A stretch of DNA of 50,021 bases from Setomelanomma holmii (lineage: Eukaryota; Ascomycota; Dothideomycetes; Pleosporales; Phaeosphaeriaceae), in contig ML978324.1 of NCBI GenBank assembly GCA_010015745.1, positions 1 through 50,021 of the forward strand, written 5' to 3'. Of this stretch, positions 31,446 to 44,328 are shown in pieces. A model generated the notes under the pieces. The model was given only the letters and a program-made list of their open reading frames with translations. It was not told the origin of the DNA and did not search any database. The position numbers and the translations under genes are program-made. The first letter of the stretch is position 1; every line of letters starts with the position of its first letter.

Positions 31446-34400
31446 ATCTAGATGACTGAGTCGACACGGTTCTCAGATCCGCCTGCGTGCCAACTAGCAA
31501 TTAAGGCACACTAGGACAGCATCTTGATTAGCAGCACTAAACGGGCGTCGTAAGATGTCGGGAAGGCAAGCGAGCGGCCACATGCAAGTGCACTGGTACT
31601 GTTAGCGATGTCGCAAACATAATGAGCTTGTGTGAGAGCTTACCTGAAAGCATTTGCGTGTGCCTGCCGCAAGTAGCCCGAGCTCTGCAAATGAACTCGC
31701 GCTGGTCGTCGAAGCAGGGTAGCGGCCAGCACGACGGCCGACAGAGCAGAAACGGAAGATGTGATTTTGAACACTGTCGCTTGTGGGACCGTTACTCATT
31801 TCGCGACCTCTGATGCCAAAGACGTGAGGGCGAGATGCCTTTGCAAATCTTGCATTGTGTGCTGTCCATGGCCAGGCCGTTGCAAGCGCTGGATAGGAAC
31901 TTTTCGCTGGCTGACAAGTGTGGTCGGCATGTTCATGGGATAAGGAGTGCGCGAAGGCACTAGATCAACGGACAGCCGAGATTGATGTGCAAAACACAGC
32001 ACATGTCTTTTCTCCGAAGAGATTTGGCTGCAAGGGTGCCATGTATTTTGCTTCGGCCAAGGGAGAGGACTTTGTGAATGTTGTGTCAGAGTTCTTGAAG
32101 GAGAAGAAGGATTGAACTCGAGACCTCCAGAACTGCCAGCCTGCACTCGAATCTGGACACACTGGATTTGGACTGCTTCCTGCCGCCGCTGAAGCGAATG
32201 AGGTAGCAGCCATTGTGGTGGTGGTGTCGAAGAGGCTAGAGCATGGCTCTGCTTCTCCAAAATCTTTACTGCGAAAGCCAGTCTTGGCAAGTAGAGTCGT
32301 GCCTCTCAAGACCGCTCTGGTGTATTGTACTGTACCATCCTATGCCACTCTTGGACAAGGCTCGCGCGACAGTGTTGTGTGTTGATGTTGTTTGCTGTCG
32401 ACGCAGACACATTTCGGCGCGCGGAACGTGTACACGCAGCCCGGTGGCAGGGACCATATCGAGGTCCTCGATGCTGTCAGAATGTGGTATCAGTCGCTCG
32501 TAGTGTATTATTGCTGTCGCCATCAGTGAGTAGGAAGAGGTTGGGCGCCGCGCCATGTTTGCTGCATGCCTTGTGGCGGCATCTCGCATCAAAGATCAGA
32601 AGTGGTCCTGGAAGAGTTAGCGAACGCTCAGCAACCGTAACAGCTGGAACATACCAAGTCTCGACCATGCATGACAAGTCATGGTCATGCCGGGATTGAC
32701 TTGCCCTGGAAGTGGGATGCATTGCGCCTTCGTCGCGGCTAGCGACAGGAGGGCTGTATACCTTTGAAAGAGCTTGCAACCAGATTATGACATTGCGAGG
32801 CGATTACCCGCATATTCCGCCATGTGAGAGACTACCAAGATGGTTTTTGTTGCTGATCCGCGAATCTGGTGAGCACTCAAGTTAGCAAAGCGGTCAACGA
32901 CGGTCGTGCCTTGAATGCCAGCACGAGCAGCCACACTGTCGACGAGTCGCCGCAATGAAGTTCTGTCTGCAATTAGGGAAACAGACGTGGCCTTCTCCGC
33001 GACAGATATTGCGGTGTTGTGCAATGCGGCGATGACCGCGCTGTTGCACCGCCCCACCTTGCGGCAGGAGGCAGTACAGCGGCGAGGAGGTAGAGCAAGC
33101 ACATACCTTATGTGTTCTTTAAAGCTCTGAAGAGCCAGCTCACGGAAGAGACGCCTCTGTCAGCTCTTGTGGCGCTTGAAAGGACGCATCTTCGTGGTCA
33201 GAAGTTGCAGCTCCGCCGTCGTGAGCTCAGCGATGTCGCAAGAAAGCCCTCAGGAGAAGCAGAAGAAAACTGTCAGCAAGATAAAGAGCTGCTCGAATAG
33301 GCTACAAAAGTATCGCCATGTCAAGAATTGTGGTGTGGTGGTGTCGTGAGGGGGAAGGTGGAGCAGCAGCTGGACGTTACCAACACCGCCCCTCACCATC
33401 ATGATGGCCTCGCGCACGGCCCACTTCGCCGTCTTGCCGCGTCTTTGGCAGGTGCTGAGGAGGGATTGCAAGCCGGCCATGGCAAGAGGGCAATGAGAAA
33501 AACTCAGATCGAGACTTGAGTAGCTTCAAAAGGAAGCCAAAGGCTTCAAGAACCAGCTCAGCGAGTTTGGGAAACTCAACACCATGGACGCATCTTGTAC
33601 GGCCAGTACTACCTCAGCGGCCATGGCGACCACCCCTCAGGAGCCGGCGAGGCAAGTCTGAGTCCCGCTCACCATGGCAGCCGGAGAGATCATGCGCAGC
33701 AGATACGGCAGCATCACAGCGGTTGATGAGGTATACAGCATGTGAGATTCATGAGACGATCAGATGTGGTGGGTAGGCGCGCGGCGGCAGTAGGACGACT
33801 CCCAGGCCCGTAGCCTTGTATAGCAAATGGCGCCCAATGACACCATGAGTCTTGCAGCGCATGCCAGAGCTCAACACCATCTTGAGCACATCGTGAACTA
33901 TTGTGAACGCATCACGTCACGGGAAATGCGGCATGTCAGCCAGCGCATCCGTTTACTAGCCTTGCCCGCCTGCACGACAATAGCACGCCATTTCGCTATT
34001 ACAGCAGAATCTCAGCGTAAGCTCTACAGCGCAAATACGACGGCCTCTGTGGAATGATGCGAACAGTTCGCACCCGCTGCAAAGTTTGCCATCAGCATTT
34101 CAAACTCGTGATTTTCAGTGTATGGAGGTGTGACTACATTCAAAAGAGCATCAGATCGGCGCCTCCTATCGATATGATCATGCCTGAGCCATCTAGAGAT
34201 CGGCTGCGCTTCGTCTACATGCGTTTTCTAGATTCGCGTGATCAGCGCATCTGATGCGCTGCATGGCGGCGGCTGATGCACCCGGTGCGCGTCAAATCCG
34301 TGATCCCGAGAGCTGCAACTGCCCTAAAGCACGAGGGAAAGTGTTGAGGACTGTTTGTGCCTGGATCATTCGCTCCGCAATGTTCGATGTTACAACGTTG

Positions 34401-35044
34401 GCAGTTTTTGCTGAGGTTGGGTGCACGCGATCAAGTTTGATTTTCCTAAGTCACTTCCGACGCTTGGTGGAACGAACTTACACAAATGTGCCGCCTTCGC
34501 CGTGTCCACAAAACGACGTACGATACAACACCTTCAGAGACAGTCGCTTTCAAGACAACGAACAATCTGACGAGAGTGGCTTCGCAATCAGGGTTCTTCA
34601 CCCACGTCGTCAATTAATCGACTCAGACGTTGCGTTTCATGATTTCACCACTTTGAGGCTCGCACAAGCTGGCGGCATCAAGCTTGTTCCCTTAAACATT
34701 TGCAAAGCCCAGCCTTTCTACAACTCTAGCATATGTGACGTGCCGCGCGTCAATCTTGATACTGAAGGCGTACACCACGCTGTCCACGTCGCTATTACTT
34801 CCATCGAGGTCCTGGTCTCCATCAGGTTACAAGACTCTAGCTGGACTGAAACTCTTTACAGCTCAGGGTTGAACGCTCAGGACGTTTTGTCACGTCAATG
34901 TCTAAGTGTAACCTAGTCAAGTCAAAGTTCAAGTGAAGGTCGCACAACCAGCCAGCACCAGCAACTCCGCGCAACCTCACCCGTTGGCAATTTGTCTCAG
35001 GCTATAAACCACATCATGTCAACGCTCCTCATCAAAGAAAGCAA
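31446..35044. other. Gene-poor stretch
   Basis: No gene is convincing. The ends of short frames at 31,918-32,115 (plus; FGCKGAMYFASAKGEDF, stop after KEKKD) and 32,785-33,102 (minus) look protein-like. They have no credible 5' exon. The longest ATG frame is listed separately (34,254-34,916). GC content does not look shifted from the genic part. Confidence 0.35.
34254..34916 (+). CDS. Doubtful ORF, 220 codons
   Basis: It is the longest ATG-initiated frame in the gene-poor tract: MRCMAAADAPGARQIRDPES, a hydrophobic patch (FDVTTLAVFAEVGCTRSSLIFLSHF), then a mixed polar C-terminus ending SRQCLSVT. No domain, signal peptide, intron or promoter element supports it. It may be a relic or chance. Confidence 0.2.
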   Translation: MRCMAAADAPGARQIRDPESCNCPKARGKVLRTVCAWIIRSAMFDVTTLAVFAEVGCTRSSLIFLSHFRRLVERTYTNVPPSPCPQNDVRYNTFRDSRFQDNEQSDESGFAIRVLHPRRQLIDSDVAFHDFTTLRLAQAGGIKLVPLNICKAQPFYNSSICDVPRVNLDTEGVHHAVHVAITSIEVLVSIRLQDSSWTETLYSSGLNAQDVLSRQCLSVT

Positions 35045-35218
35045 GTGCTTGTAGTCTAGTGGTTTAAGACCCTACCGCTTCATAGGAGTAGTGAAACTGC
35101 GCCAACGACGAGACTGACATCTACGACCCCGGTAGCTCTGTGTTGAAGGCCTTGCACCACAGTTAGCGAAATCCCAGAAGTCCTGGTAGTAACCTAAGTT
35201 CGAATCTCAGCAAGCCCA
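35045..35218 (+). tRNA. tRNA-like gene with about 100-nt intron-like insert (TTC at anticodon position)
   Basis: A cloverleaf can be drawn by hand. The acceptor is GTGCTTG (35,045-35,051) with CAAGCCC (35,211-35,217), one mismatch. The D stem is GTCT/AGAC with loop AGTGGTTTA. The anticodon stem CTACC/GGTAG is perfect. The T stem CTAAG/CTCAG has one mismatch, and the T loop is TTCGAAT. A and B boxes are recognisable. The anticodon loop is G-C-TTC-A, then an insert of about 100 nt at the canonical 37/38 intron site, then T. Position 33 is C rather than the universal T. Ten T residues follow at 35,229-35,238, a strong RNA polymerase III terminator. The deviations suggest a degenerate tRNA gene or a tRNA-derived element rather than a functional tRNA-Glu. 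Confidence 0.45.
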
Positions 35219-35228
35219 TCAAACCCCC

Positions 35229-35238
35229 TTTTTTTTTT
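35229..35238 (+). terminator. Poly-T Pol III terminator
   Basis: A run of ten T, 11 nt after the tRNA-like 3' end. Confidence 0.5.
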
Positions 35239-35918
35239 GCTGCCTTCGTGGGCTTAGGGGCCCTTGCTGGGTGAGCGGCAGTGCAAACGCGGGAGTTTTG
35301 TCGAGCCAGAGATTTCCACTTGCGCAACCTCTGAGTTACGGACGAACATGGAGCTACTCCGAAGAGACGCAACGTCCCGGTCGGGGTGGAAGCCAGCAGA
35401 TATGAAACAATCTCAGACGAAGTCAAAAGTCTGTTGTTTTTGGTAGTCGGATGTGGTAGTGCACTGCGATTGCCGGTACATGCTGTCCGGCCTTGCGCCG
35501 TCAACAAGGACAACACCGTGGCGGTCATCACAACCACGCGTGCATCAGCGCATGAGAGCCATCTTGGATACAGTGTCATACCCCAAAGCCGCGTTACCCA
35601 CATTATTGCAGCATGATGCCCCCAAGTTCTGGTCCTTGCGGCACATGGCTTGCAATCGATGCTTGAGAGACATTCTTCACTTAATTGCGAATGAGAAGTC
35701 TTTGCAACACAAAATCATCTGAGAGAAGATACAAGCTCTGCCGCTCGCTGGAGCTGCGCGTATTTGTGCGCAGCGCATGTTGTCGAAAGTGACTGTCGTT
35801 GCAGCTTGGACCCCAGTGACGATGCCTACGCGAGGAGCACACATCAATTACTGGATGGCAATTTCATCCTCGCGATATGTGGTGTCAGAACCATAAGCTC
35901 CACATCAAGACAAGTGAA
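35239..35918. other. Between the two tRNA-like elements; no gene seen
   Basis: About 680 bp. A minus-strand frame of 146 codons (35,163-35,603) overlaps the tRNA-like element and starts at a weak position. No domain is recognised and I do not support it as a gene. Confidence 0.35.
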
Positions 35919-36074
35919 GAGCTCGTGGTCCAGCGGTTAAGGCACCTTCGGCAGGCGCACCATCTTGGATTATCTAGATCGAGGAAATCCGTCGTCAGGT
36001 ACTGACCCCTCCGTTTCGAACGGTGGCCTGACGACCCGCTGAAGATGACCCAGGTTCGACTCCTGGCGAGTTCA
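35919..36074 (+). tRNA. tRNA-like gene with about 82-nt structured insert (AGG at anticodon position)
   Basis: The acceptor stem GAGCTCG/CGAGTTC pairs fully with one G-U. The anticodon stem CTTCG/TGAAG has one G-U. The T arm is perfect: CCAGG-TTCGACT-CCTGG. The D arm is weak (only two pairs), with loop AGCGGTTAA. A and B boxes are clear. The anticodon loop reads G-C-AGG-C, then about 82 nt at the 37/38 site, then C. The insert itself folds: CGTCAGG (36,001 region) pairs with CCTGACG, enclosing CCGTT-TCG-AACGG. TTTTT follows at 36,076-36,080. As in the 35,045 element, position 33 is C instead of T. It may be a degenerate tRNA-Pro(AGG)-like gene or a tRNA-derived retroelement head. Confidence 0.45.
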
Positions 36075-36075
36075 G

Positions 36076-36080
36076 TTTTT
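36076..36080 (+). terminator. Short poly-T Pol III terminator
   Basis: TTTTT directly after the discriminator position of the tRNA-like element. Confidence 0.45.
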
Positions 36081-39000
36081 GCCAACCCAAGTCATCTTTC
36101 TGGAGGCAAAGTGAAGGTTCCTGAGCTACTACCACAACCTGCAGTTGCTACCGATATATTGCTGCAAGCGTTTCAAGCAAATTCTTTATGGAGGGGGACG
36201 CTGCTTTGGAAGCTTCTTCGTATCCATGCATCCGTCCTTGAAGGTTTCCGAGATGCGTGTTCTTCAAAACCTACCGAGAAACTTCGCCCAACACGCAAAT
36301 TGCCAATTGCAACAATGCAGAGTGGCATCGAGCAGCTGGGGTCCCAGCACAAGTGATTTGATCGAGTTGATAACTCCTGTCATTATGTCTCTCACGCGGC
36401 TTAAGTACGCAGCATAGGCCATACGTATATTCGAGCAATAACGCGTACCTGTCGCGAAGAGTGCAAGCTATCTCGCATGTTCGAAAAGTTCACAAGCTAC
36501 ACCTGAAGCTCTTTCAATTCCCGTCAGGAGCTAGATCAATTTTCTTGCACATACAAGGATGTGTGGAGCGGCTCGATCATTCTCCCAGGTGTGACTGCAT
36601 TATCATGTGGTCCCAATAGTAGGGTCCGGAGTGTAATGACCCCAAATTTGCTTGGGCCAATGCATATGATCTCCTTACCAATAATTGAGGTACGATGTAC
36701 AGGCATAGGCTCGGGATTCGAAGTGGCTCATGTCGACGGAGCTTTACTCACGGTTGTAAAGGTCATTGCATATGGCCACCTCAGTACACGTTCGCCATGA
36801 CGCCTTCTCAAGCAAGGACAGGTCAGGCTGCATGCAGCATCGTCTATCATGGCCTTCCGAGTGATCAAGACTTCGTACTTGGCTTACTCGGGCCTGTCAG
36901 ATGCCAGGAAGTGTGACCGGTACATTCATGATTCCAGCACCATTATCTCTCGCGGAGATGGATTCCTTCCACACTTGCAGGGGTTAAGACCCTTCCCCAT
37001 CTCCTCCGATTCCTGGAAGTCCCGCTGACCTGTGTGATACGTGCACACCATTATCTAGGATCAATAGTGCGCTCGAATATCCCGATAATACCGCTCTTCT
37101 CCCCCGTATGATTGCTGGGATATCTTCGCAATGTTTTGCCCGATGACCGCTTGTCCAGCTGCGAAGCTTCGAGCCCTGATCGTGTGTTCCATCTTGATCT
37201 CAGTGCCCTCTACACAGCCACGCTGTCCCGGCTCTCGAAGATGTACTCTTAGTAAGTGATCAGCTTCTTTGTTTCGTCTCATTCCTTCCACCATTTTGTA
37301 CCTTGTATCAATCATGCGGCTGCGAGCCTCGTGGTTCTGGCCCCTGTAGTATCTCTTCATCTCCTTCTCCCCTCCCATGCGCTTGTTCCTCCCTTCCAAG
37401 CCATTCTTAGTCCTCGAACTTGTTCTTCATGCGCTTCTTGCCCCTACCGTTCCTCACCTCCCTGCTGCCAGAGTATCCGAAAAGTGTCAGAGCCACGACA
37501 AGGCTACCCATGAGAGCTTCCAGAACGAGGAAGCTCTGGCCGAGTGGTCCGACACATTTCCTACTCCCTGCGTGGGCCCTGGGATTGTTTGTCTGGCCAC
37601 GAGGCGGGTGTCTTGGACTTTGTTGGGTCCGCGCCGTGTATGGTTACGTCTGGTGATAGCGAGGAAAGGCTCGGTGTGATAGGAAGCATATGGAGACCGG
37701 AAGTTGAGGACGAGAGTGGCTACGAAGTGATCGCAAACGGCGCACGCGGGGCCGTTAAGGAGGGAACGAGGAGGCAAGCTGCCATTGTTGGTCGCCCTGC
37801 TTTTTGAATGTTAGACGGCGCTTCAGTCCAGTTGATCGATGTCAGGAGTCTACTCGTTATTGTTCCCTCGTCGCTTGGACCGGGGTCTTCCCAAGCCTGC
37901 GCCCGCTCTTTGGTGCTGCCTCGTGGCGCGCAACGTTGCAAGGCGAAGCGGGAGCTGACTTCGCGTACAGATCGCCAAAATCCCACAGGAATTCTGAACC
38001 TTCACGACCCAGTGTAGCCAATCAATGATGGGGGGCTCTGGCTTAACTCTCTTTCCGTGGCCTCAGCCAGATGTACCACAACAGATGGGTCAGAGATTCT
38101 TTGTCGTCGTGAACGCTCTGAAGTGTATGGCGACCCTGTATAGGGTCAGCGATTGTTCCAAAAGTTTGGATCGTCAACACACAGCCTTCGAAGCCGTCGT
38201 AGTTGCATCTTGATGAGAAGTGGGTTGGACCAATGACGGTGGAGTCTTGGCAGGGCGGATAGCGCAGCTTTGCACTGTCGCAACGAAGTGCAGCCTTGAA
38301 AGCGGCTGGAGACATACAACAGCGCACAAAAGAACCCGGCCGCCGAAACTGCCCTCTATACACGCCTCAATTACGGCCCCTCATCCATTGCGTCGAACAC
38401 GATATCGATAGCACACTTCCAGACCTATCGAACCTGCAACCTCTGCGGAAAACGAGCCAAATACCTCTAGGCACCACCAAGACGTTTATTTGAGACTACC
38501 CCTCCTCGTTGCGCCATCGGCGGACACTCCCATTTAACTGCATGAGGGCATTGCTGGAGAGCAGGATCTCGGGTTGATCGCGCGCACGGAACGGCCGAGA
38601 TAATCGCGAAGTCGCACCTAGCCTCCTCTGCGCTGGTCGAAAACAAGTCTCCTGAGACATGGTTTGGCAAGGCTATTCGATCTTCGCTTTCGCAGATGTG
38701 GGGCTGCAGTGCGCAATTGCGTGCGCTCATCACCAAAGGACCTGCTCACTTCGCCGGCATGGAGCGCAATACTAACGGAGCTTCTATTGAGCATCAGCAA
38801 TTAAAGCTTTTAGTAGATGTCGAAGAACTTGACCAATCGCAGACGAGCCGCATCAACATTTAGCCAAGATCAACGTTCGTAACTCGCTTTCGCGCCTCTC
38901 CCCTCGGGCTCCTTAGCCAGCACCGCATCTCACGTCACATCCATCTTCCGTGCTCTTGCAATGGCGAATTCAAGACTGCATGTCAAAATGACATTTTTGA

Positions 39001-42000
39001 AAGGACTGGCTGGAATGCGTTGTCGCGGCGAGGCATTGGCAGGCAAGGTTTGATGTTGGAAGAAGAAAAGCGGAAAGAGAGATGGCCGTCGGAAGTGTGA
39101 TGAGACGAATCCCGGCCCTGCGCATTCTTCAGTCCTGCCCCAGCCTGGCGCAACGCCACACACATCAAAACACCACGCCCGTCGCACCGGCGGAATCGCA
39201 CATCGCTCTACAAATGACGAAAGTTGGATACTTGGGCTTAGGGAAGCTCACGAGACATTTTGCGACTGTTCGCAGCCTCCAACTCACTCAACGCGGGATC
39301 GCGAATTGACTTGGGCGGTACCGCCAGAGCAGGTTAATGCGCAACGGCCAGAGCGTAGCCATGTTGCAGCTCACGAACACACCACGATGGCGACCCGAAT
39401 GGATATGGCGGTCAAGAGGCATGAAGGGGATTAGAAGCCGCCCGGACACCTCACCACTACGGTGCCTGCGCTGGGTGCGGGTCTTCGCAAGATTGGTCCA
39501 GGTACTCGAAAAGCCCTGCAGTGGGCCCATGGCAGCACTTGTGGACGTCAAGCTTGAGTCAAGGAAAGCTTCTTTGTGAAAGGTCATTTGGTGCAGCTAC
39601 CTCCTGTAACGATTTCAGCGAGCGAGGAAGCCAGTGAAGCAAAGAAGCTAAACGTCACAAAATAACGCAGGAAGATAGCAAGTGGCTAAACTTCCTGGAA
39701 ATCGACTGGCAGTGCCGAAACCCTTTTATCAGGGGCAAAGTGACACGTCCGGAGTGAAACGAAGATCAAGTAGACAAGGCAACAGCTCATGAATTACAGC
39801 AATTTCATTGGGGACTATGTAAAATGTCCTCTTGCGTGATGGAACAAGACAATGTGCACCGAAGTGCTTGTCAAGCCCAGTCTTCTCAGAGTGTCAATAT
39901 TGGTGCGTATACTTGAGAAACCAGCCAATGAACAGGTTGATCTCATACCTGTAACACAAGCATTTATCGTCAAGTTGACCAAGAGATGCATGAATCGTCA
40001 GTGAACCTCACTTCACGTAGACACTGGAGATGTCGCTTCCCGAAAATTGGGCTGAGCCAGCGCCAGAAATAGTTTCCTTCACCTAGAGTGGGTTATCCTG
40101 AGTTCCAAAACATTCAAGATTCTCACGCTCGGGTGGACTTGAGTCCATCAGTGGGTATGCGTAGTTTTGTCTTGTTGTCATCCACAGCTTTGCTCCTGGC
40201 TGCTGTGCTAAACAGGTTCTTTTCGGTGGCTCCTCCTGAGCGCCATGCGGGGAGAGGGAGGGAGGGGACACATAGCTTTGTTTAGTTACCGAATGCGTTG
40301 TCGACAGGCACAAGCTGCTGGCGTAATCGAGAATTCGAGCAGTGCAGGGCTGAAGTGTATCAGTGAAAGGCGGTGCTATTGGAGCAGAGGAAGAACTTGC
40401 TTGGAGGTTGTGCTGCGGTGGCGGTGGTGTTTGTGGGAAGGAGGAACAGGCGTGGAGGGGTATTTCCGCTGCAATTTTAAAGTTGCTGTAGGTGACCAAG
40501 GCACCAAGTGAGCAAGCTGTCCAGCATTCAAACTGTCTCCAAGCTGGACCGCCTCAGGCAATTACCAATTTTCCAGCTTGTGAGTGCTGATAAGCAGCTT
40601 GATAACATTTCACTGATCATCTAAAGACATTTGGCCACGACAAGAATCCGCGTATACTCTCCCCGCCGCCCAGTCTTCTTGTCAGTCTTACGGTTTTGCC
40701 GTTGCGCCTCGAATTTGACAGCAGCACGCAGCCCCGAACACTCGGACATAGAATCTCTTTTCAACACGAACATCCGAGCTACAAAACAGCGGCGAGTGAC
40801 GATACAGCATAATCAGTCAAGCATGTATCAGATATTCTTCCTCGCTCAGGAGAACGACAGCGGTCCCTACACTGTCCTTTGAGGACAGCCACGCTGGATT
40901 TTGCCATTCCTTTTCGGTAGGGTGCTGCTCAGAGCTCCTTTGAGTCTGGCGTGGAATGCCTGATGAGGCGGTCAATACCAACTCGCACTTTGACAGGAGC
41001 ATGCGTTCTGTTAATCTCTCCAGATGCGACAACTTCACACTCGGTGCTTGAATCGAATTCTCACAGCGCCTTCGTTACACATCGTCTCGATCGTCATCGC
41101 ACATCGACCGCCGACACAAGCATACACGCTAGCCTTGATGGACACTCATAATCGACGCGCCGGCACGGATGCTGAGCCCGTCTAGCTTGAAGATGGTGAC
41201 AGAGTGACGCCGTCAAACCACTCCGAACGTATACAAGCATCGCGACTAAATCAAGGACAATCGTCCGCTACCAGTTCTTCTAAGCGCTTCGTCACTGCTC
41301 CTGGTTTGATTTCGACAGACCAGCATCATGAGCATTCCTCACTGACGCTCTCCTTGCAGCGCCAACAAAGGATAGATGTGGTTAGGGCATTGATCTATTG
41401 CTTCCTCAAAAGACAGGCACAGAGGCCAGTGGGAAATGAGATGCGGCGCAATCAAGTATTGGTGAGTCTCCAATCCCTCCTTAAGTACATTGGATAAAGA
41501 AAGATGAGAACCGCCCGAACTAGAATTCAATAAACTCACAAATGATGACTTCATCCAGGTACACTACTGAATCGCTCAAAGCTCCATATCAAGCGCCCTC
41601 CGTGTCATATTTGACCGCCGCTGCTACCTTGATCATCTAGGAGATCCTTCTAGTCACTGTATCGTCGGGCGCGAATCCGATCTTCATTTCTATGGCTTCC
41701 AGATCACCCAATCCATCTCGAAAGCAGACTGCGCTACCATTATAACACAGAACAGGCCGCCACGACACAAGCGTTTGGATGCTGTTATTGGACATACTGC
41801 GGGCGGCAGAGGTTGTGGACACCATCACGTTATATTACATTAGGCGAGGTGGAAGGACTACGAGAGGGTGGCGCAACAGTGTTCACACTCTGAGGCAAAG
41901 GGACACAACGAGCTGTATTGGGAATGGGCTGGGATGGCAATCTGTTAGCAACTCGAGGTCAATCGCAGGAATATTGCTATAAGATGGAATTACTGGCTGA

Positions 42001-44169
42001 AAGCTCTCTCTGGCTCAATTGCCTTGTGACTCAAGCTTGAATGAGCGTGTTGTTACGGTCAGCGAAGACGCTAGAGTCTGTCCTGTCAGTCCGCTGCCTC
42101 GAGCAGTCTAGATAAGCAGCTTCGTTGCGACATATCATTGCTTTCGGTGAAGTAGTCTAATCAAGTGGCTCAATGAAGAGAGCAAATACATCTTGTTTCA
42201 GTCAACACTATGCTTTCTCATGATTAATGCGTGTAGCACATGGATATGCGCCATCAAATCTAGGGGCGTCGGCGCGCAAACGGAGCCAGCCAATACCACC
42301 AAGCTACACACCGTCCAAGCTACACACCGTCCTCCTGGCAACAAGAGCCCGGAAATCAGCCGACAGCTGAACCTTGTACGGTCACGGGGTTTGTTAGCCT
42401 GCCAAGAAGCCCATGGGGTATATAATCCGCAACTGCCCCGTCCCCTACTCTCTTCTTCAGACAACCGCTGAGCATGATTTAGCGCGATAAGGTGGTGACC
42501 TGTCGCAGTATGTTGTCGATCAGCACTTGACTGTGCTGGTCACAAACACTTTTTTGAACCAGTCGATGGCTTCCTGGGCTTGCTCACAGCCATTGACACA
42601 GTGTCTTCTCTATTACACTACCTGAGATGTACGCGACCTTTTTCATTGAGCATTCTGGCTTGCCGGTTGCTCGAAGAAGAAGTCTTCTCAAATCTAAAAC
42701 GCTTTTTGATGTGAATTTGTGCCCATGTGTTGCTGCCGCGTCTCTCAGTGTTGTTGTGATGACGTGCATGCGCAAGAAGCTCCAACTTGTCTCGCCTGGT
42801 ACATAATGGTGGCCTTTTACATGCGCTTTCCTTGGAGTTTTAGCAATAGCTTCTTCCTTTCACCATGCCTGCGACTTTCCTGCAAAGTTGCGCTTACATG
42901 CCGTCACTGGCAAGAGGCTTGTCTGGCGTCAATTTGTGCAAACGCTGAGTGTCCCCACGCTGTCGCGATCGCAGTCTCTGCACAAGTCGGTGTTCACATC
43001 TATTCTTACTTTGCTCCCCAAGCCATTCGCCGTGTCTCAAGACTGCTGACCTCGGCATTCAGGACTACTCGCCGCGCCCGGACTTCTTAAGGGCCACGAG
43101 TTAGACTCTTGTAGACACAATAAGATACCATGTGGGACAACAGACATTTGCTTGTATCGAACACGTTTGTGGCTAGTATTTTGAGCGCAGCGCTGCTTGT
43201 ACTGACGGCCGTCCACATAGGCGCCTCTCAGCACGAGTGCCTACGAAGTTGGCAGAAGCTGCTGTAGTTTTGGGACCGCAACCGCATTTACTACATAGCG
43301 CTCAAGCAAATCGAGCGCACAGCGACTACCAAAAGATAGGGGGTGTACTTGACACCGCAGAACCTGGCGCAGGCCGGCGGCTATGAGCACGGTATCCAAA
43401 ATGTGCGCCTACTGGAAGCAAGAGGAGTGCTGTATCTTGCGCGATCGAGTCGCATTTCTTCTACGTTACAAAAACTTGCAGATACTCAAGGGAACATCAA
43501 TTTCTTAGTTCCACCCAGTACTCCGTTACAGTGAGTAGAGACTTCATCAGACCCCCAGGCTTGCTTCATGACCTTTTGCCCTTTCCTGGCTAGCTACTGG
43601 TGTTGAGTGTGCCACGCACATTCAGGCCATGCTCTGCAGGATTTATTCATCACTTGAAAAAGTCCAAACTTCTCGTTGACATGCTGTGATCTATTCTCAA
43701 GACGTTGGGTGAAGCTTTGAAGCCAGCACCCCTTGCATACCGGCAACGTGGTGTGGCGCTGATGATCCAGGCAAAACAAGGCAAGGGCGGCAGCACCATC
43801 TGCCCCAACATCAAAATTGGTAACTTCGCGCGTATCCGAACATCATACGCACAACCAGACGCAATAATTCATGTCGCTGGGATGGAGGCTCATAGAGACT
43901 TCCTGTCCTTGACTGGCCCCGTTCCGCGCATTTAGTCATTCAATGTATGGCGGGTAGCGGTTTTCAACACGGAAAGTGCCTTTGCTTTCTCGATTAGCTA
44001 CAAGTCTATCCAAGAGTACCAATAACACTGAAATTCAATTAGTAGAGCATAATAAGATAGTCTGTAGAAGTCCAGGAGATGCAGTGACAATTGACCGAAA
44101 TTCTGCTGCCATACAGCCATAGTTGCTGCTCGTCAGGATGAATTTGATCTCCTTCACCACGCCATAGTC
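36081..44169. other. Gene-poor stretch, 8 kb, nothing firm
   Basis: Only short overlapping frames on both strands. A Lys/Glu/Arg-rich, coiled-coil-like minus frame (37,399-37,061) and a Cys-rich plus frame (42,719-43,090) begin at non-ATG codons. A Pro/Ser-rich minus frame (40,499-40,083) has no domain. No transposon ends, rRNA or clear tRNA were found. Confidence 0.35.
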
Positions 44170-44328
44170 ATGTGCGTTTACACACGTTGCAGCCTTGCTA
44201 ATTTCGACGCACCGAGCTCAACACTGATGTCTGCAAAATTGGGCTCCGATACACGTCTTTCTACCTGCCATTACAACATCCACAACCACGCACAACTTTT
44301 GGCCTACTACAGCCATTTATTATCTACC

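Noticed and set aside
31965..32309. 114-codon minus frame opposite the 31,918-32,115 plus frame
   Set aside because: Both strands are open over the same bases and neither has upstream exon support, so no choice is possible.
23106..44169. CRISPR array, phage or bacterial operon
   Set aside because: No regularly spaced identical repeats, no ribosome-binding sites, and spliceosomal introns are found in all neighbouring genes. The DNA is eukaryotic.
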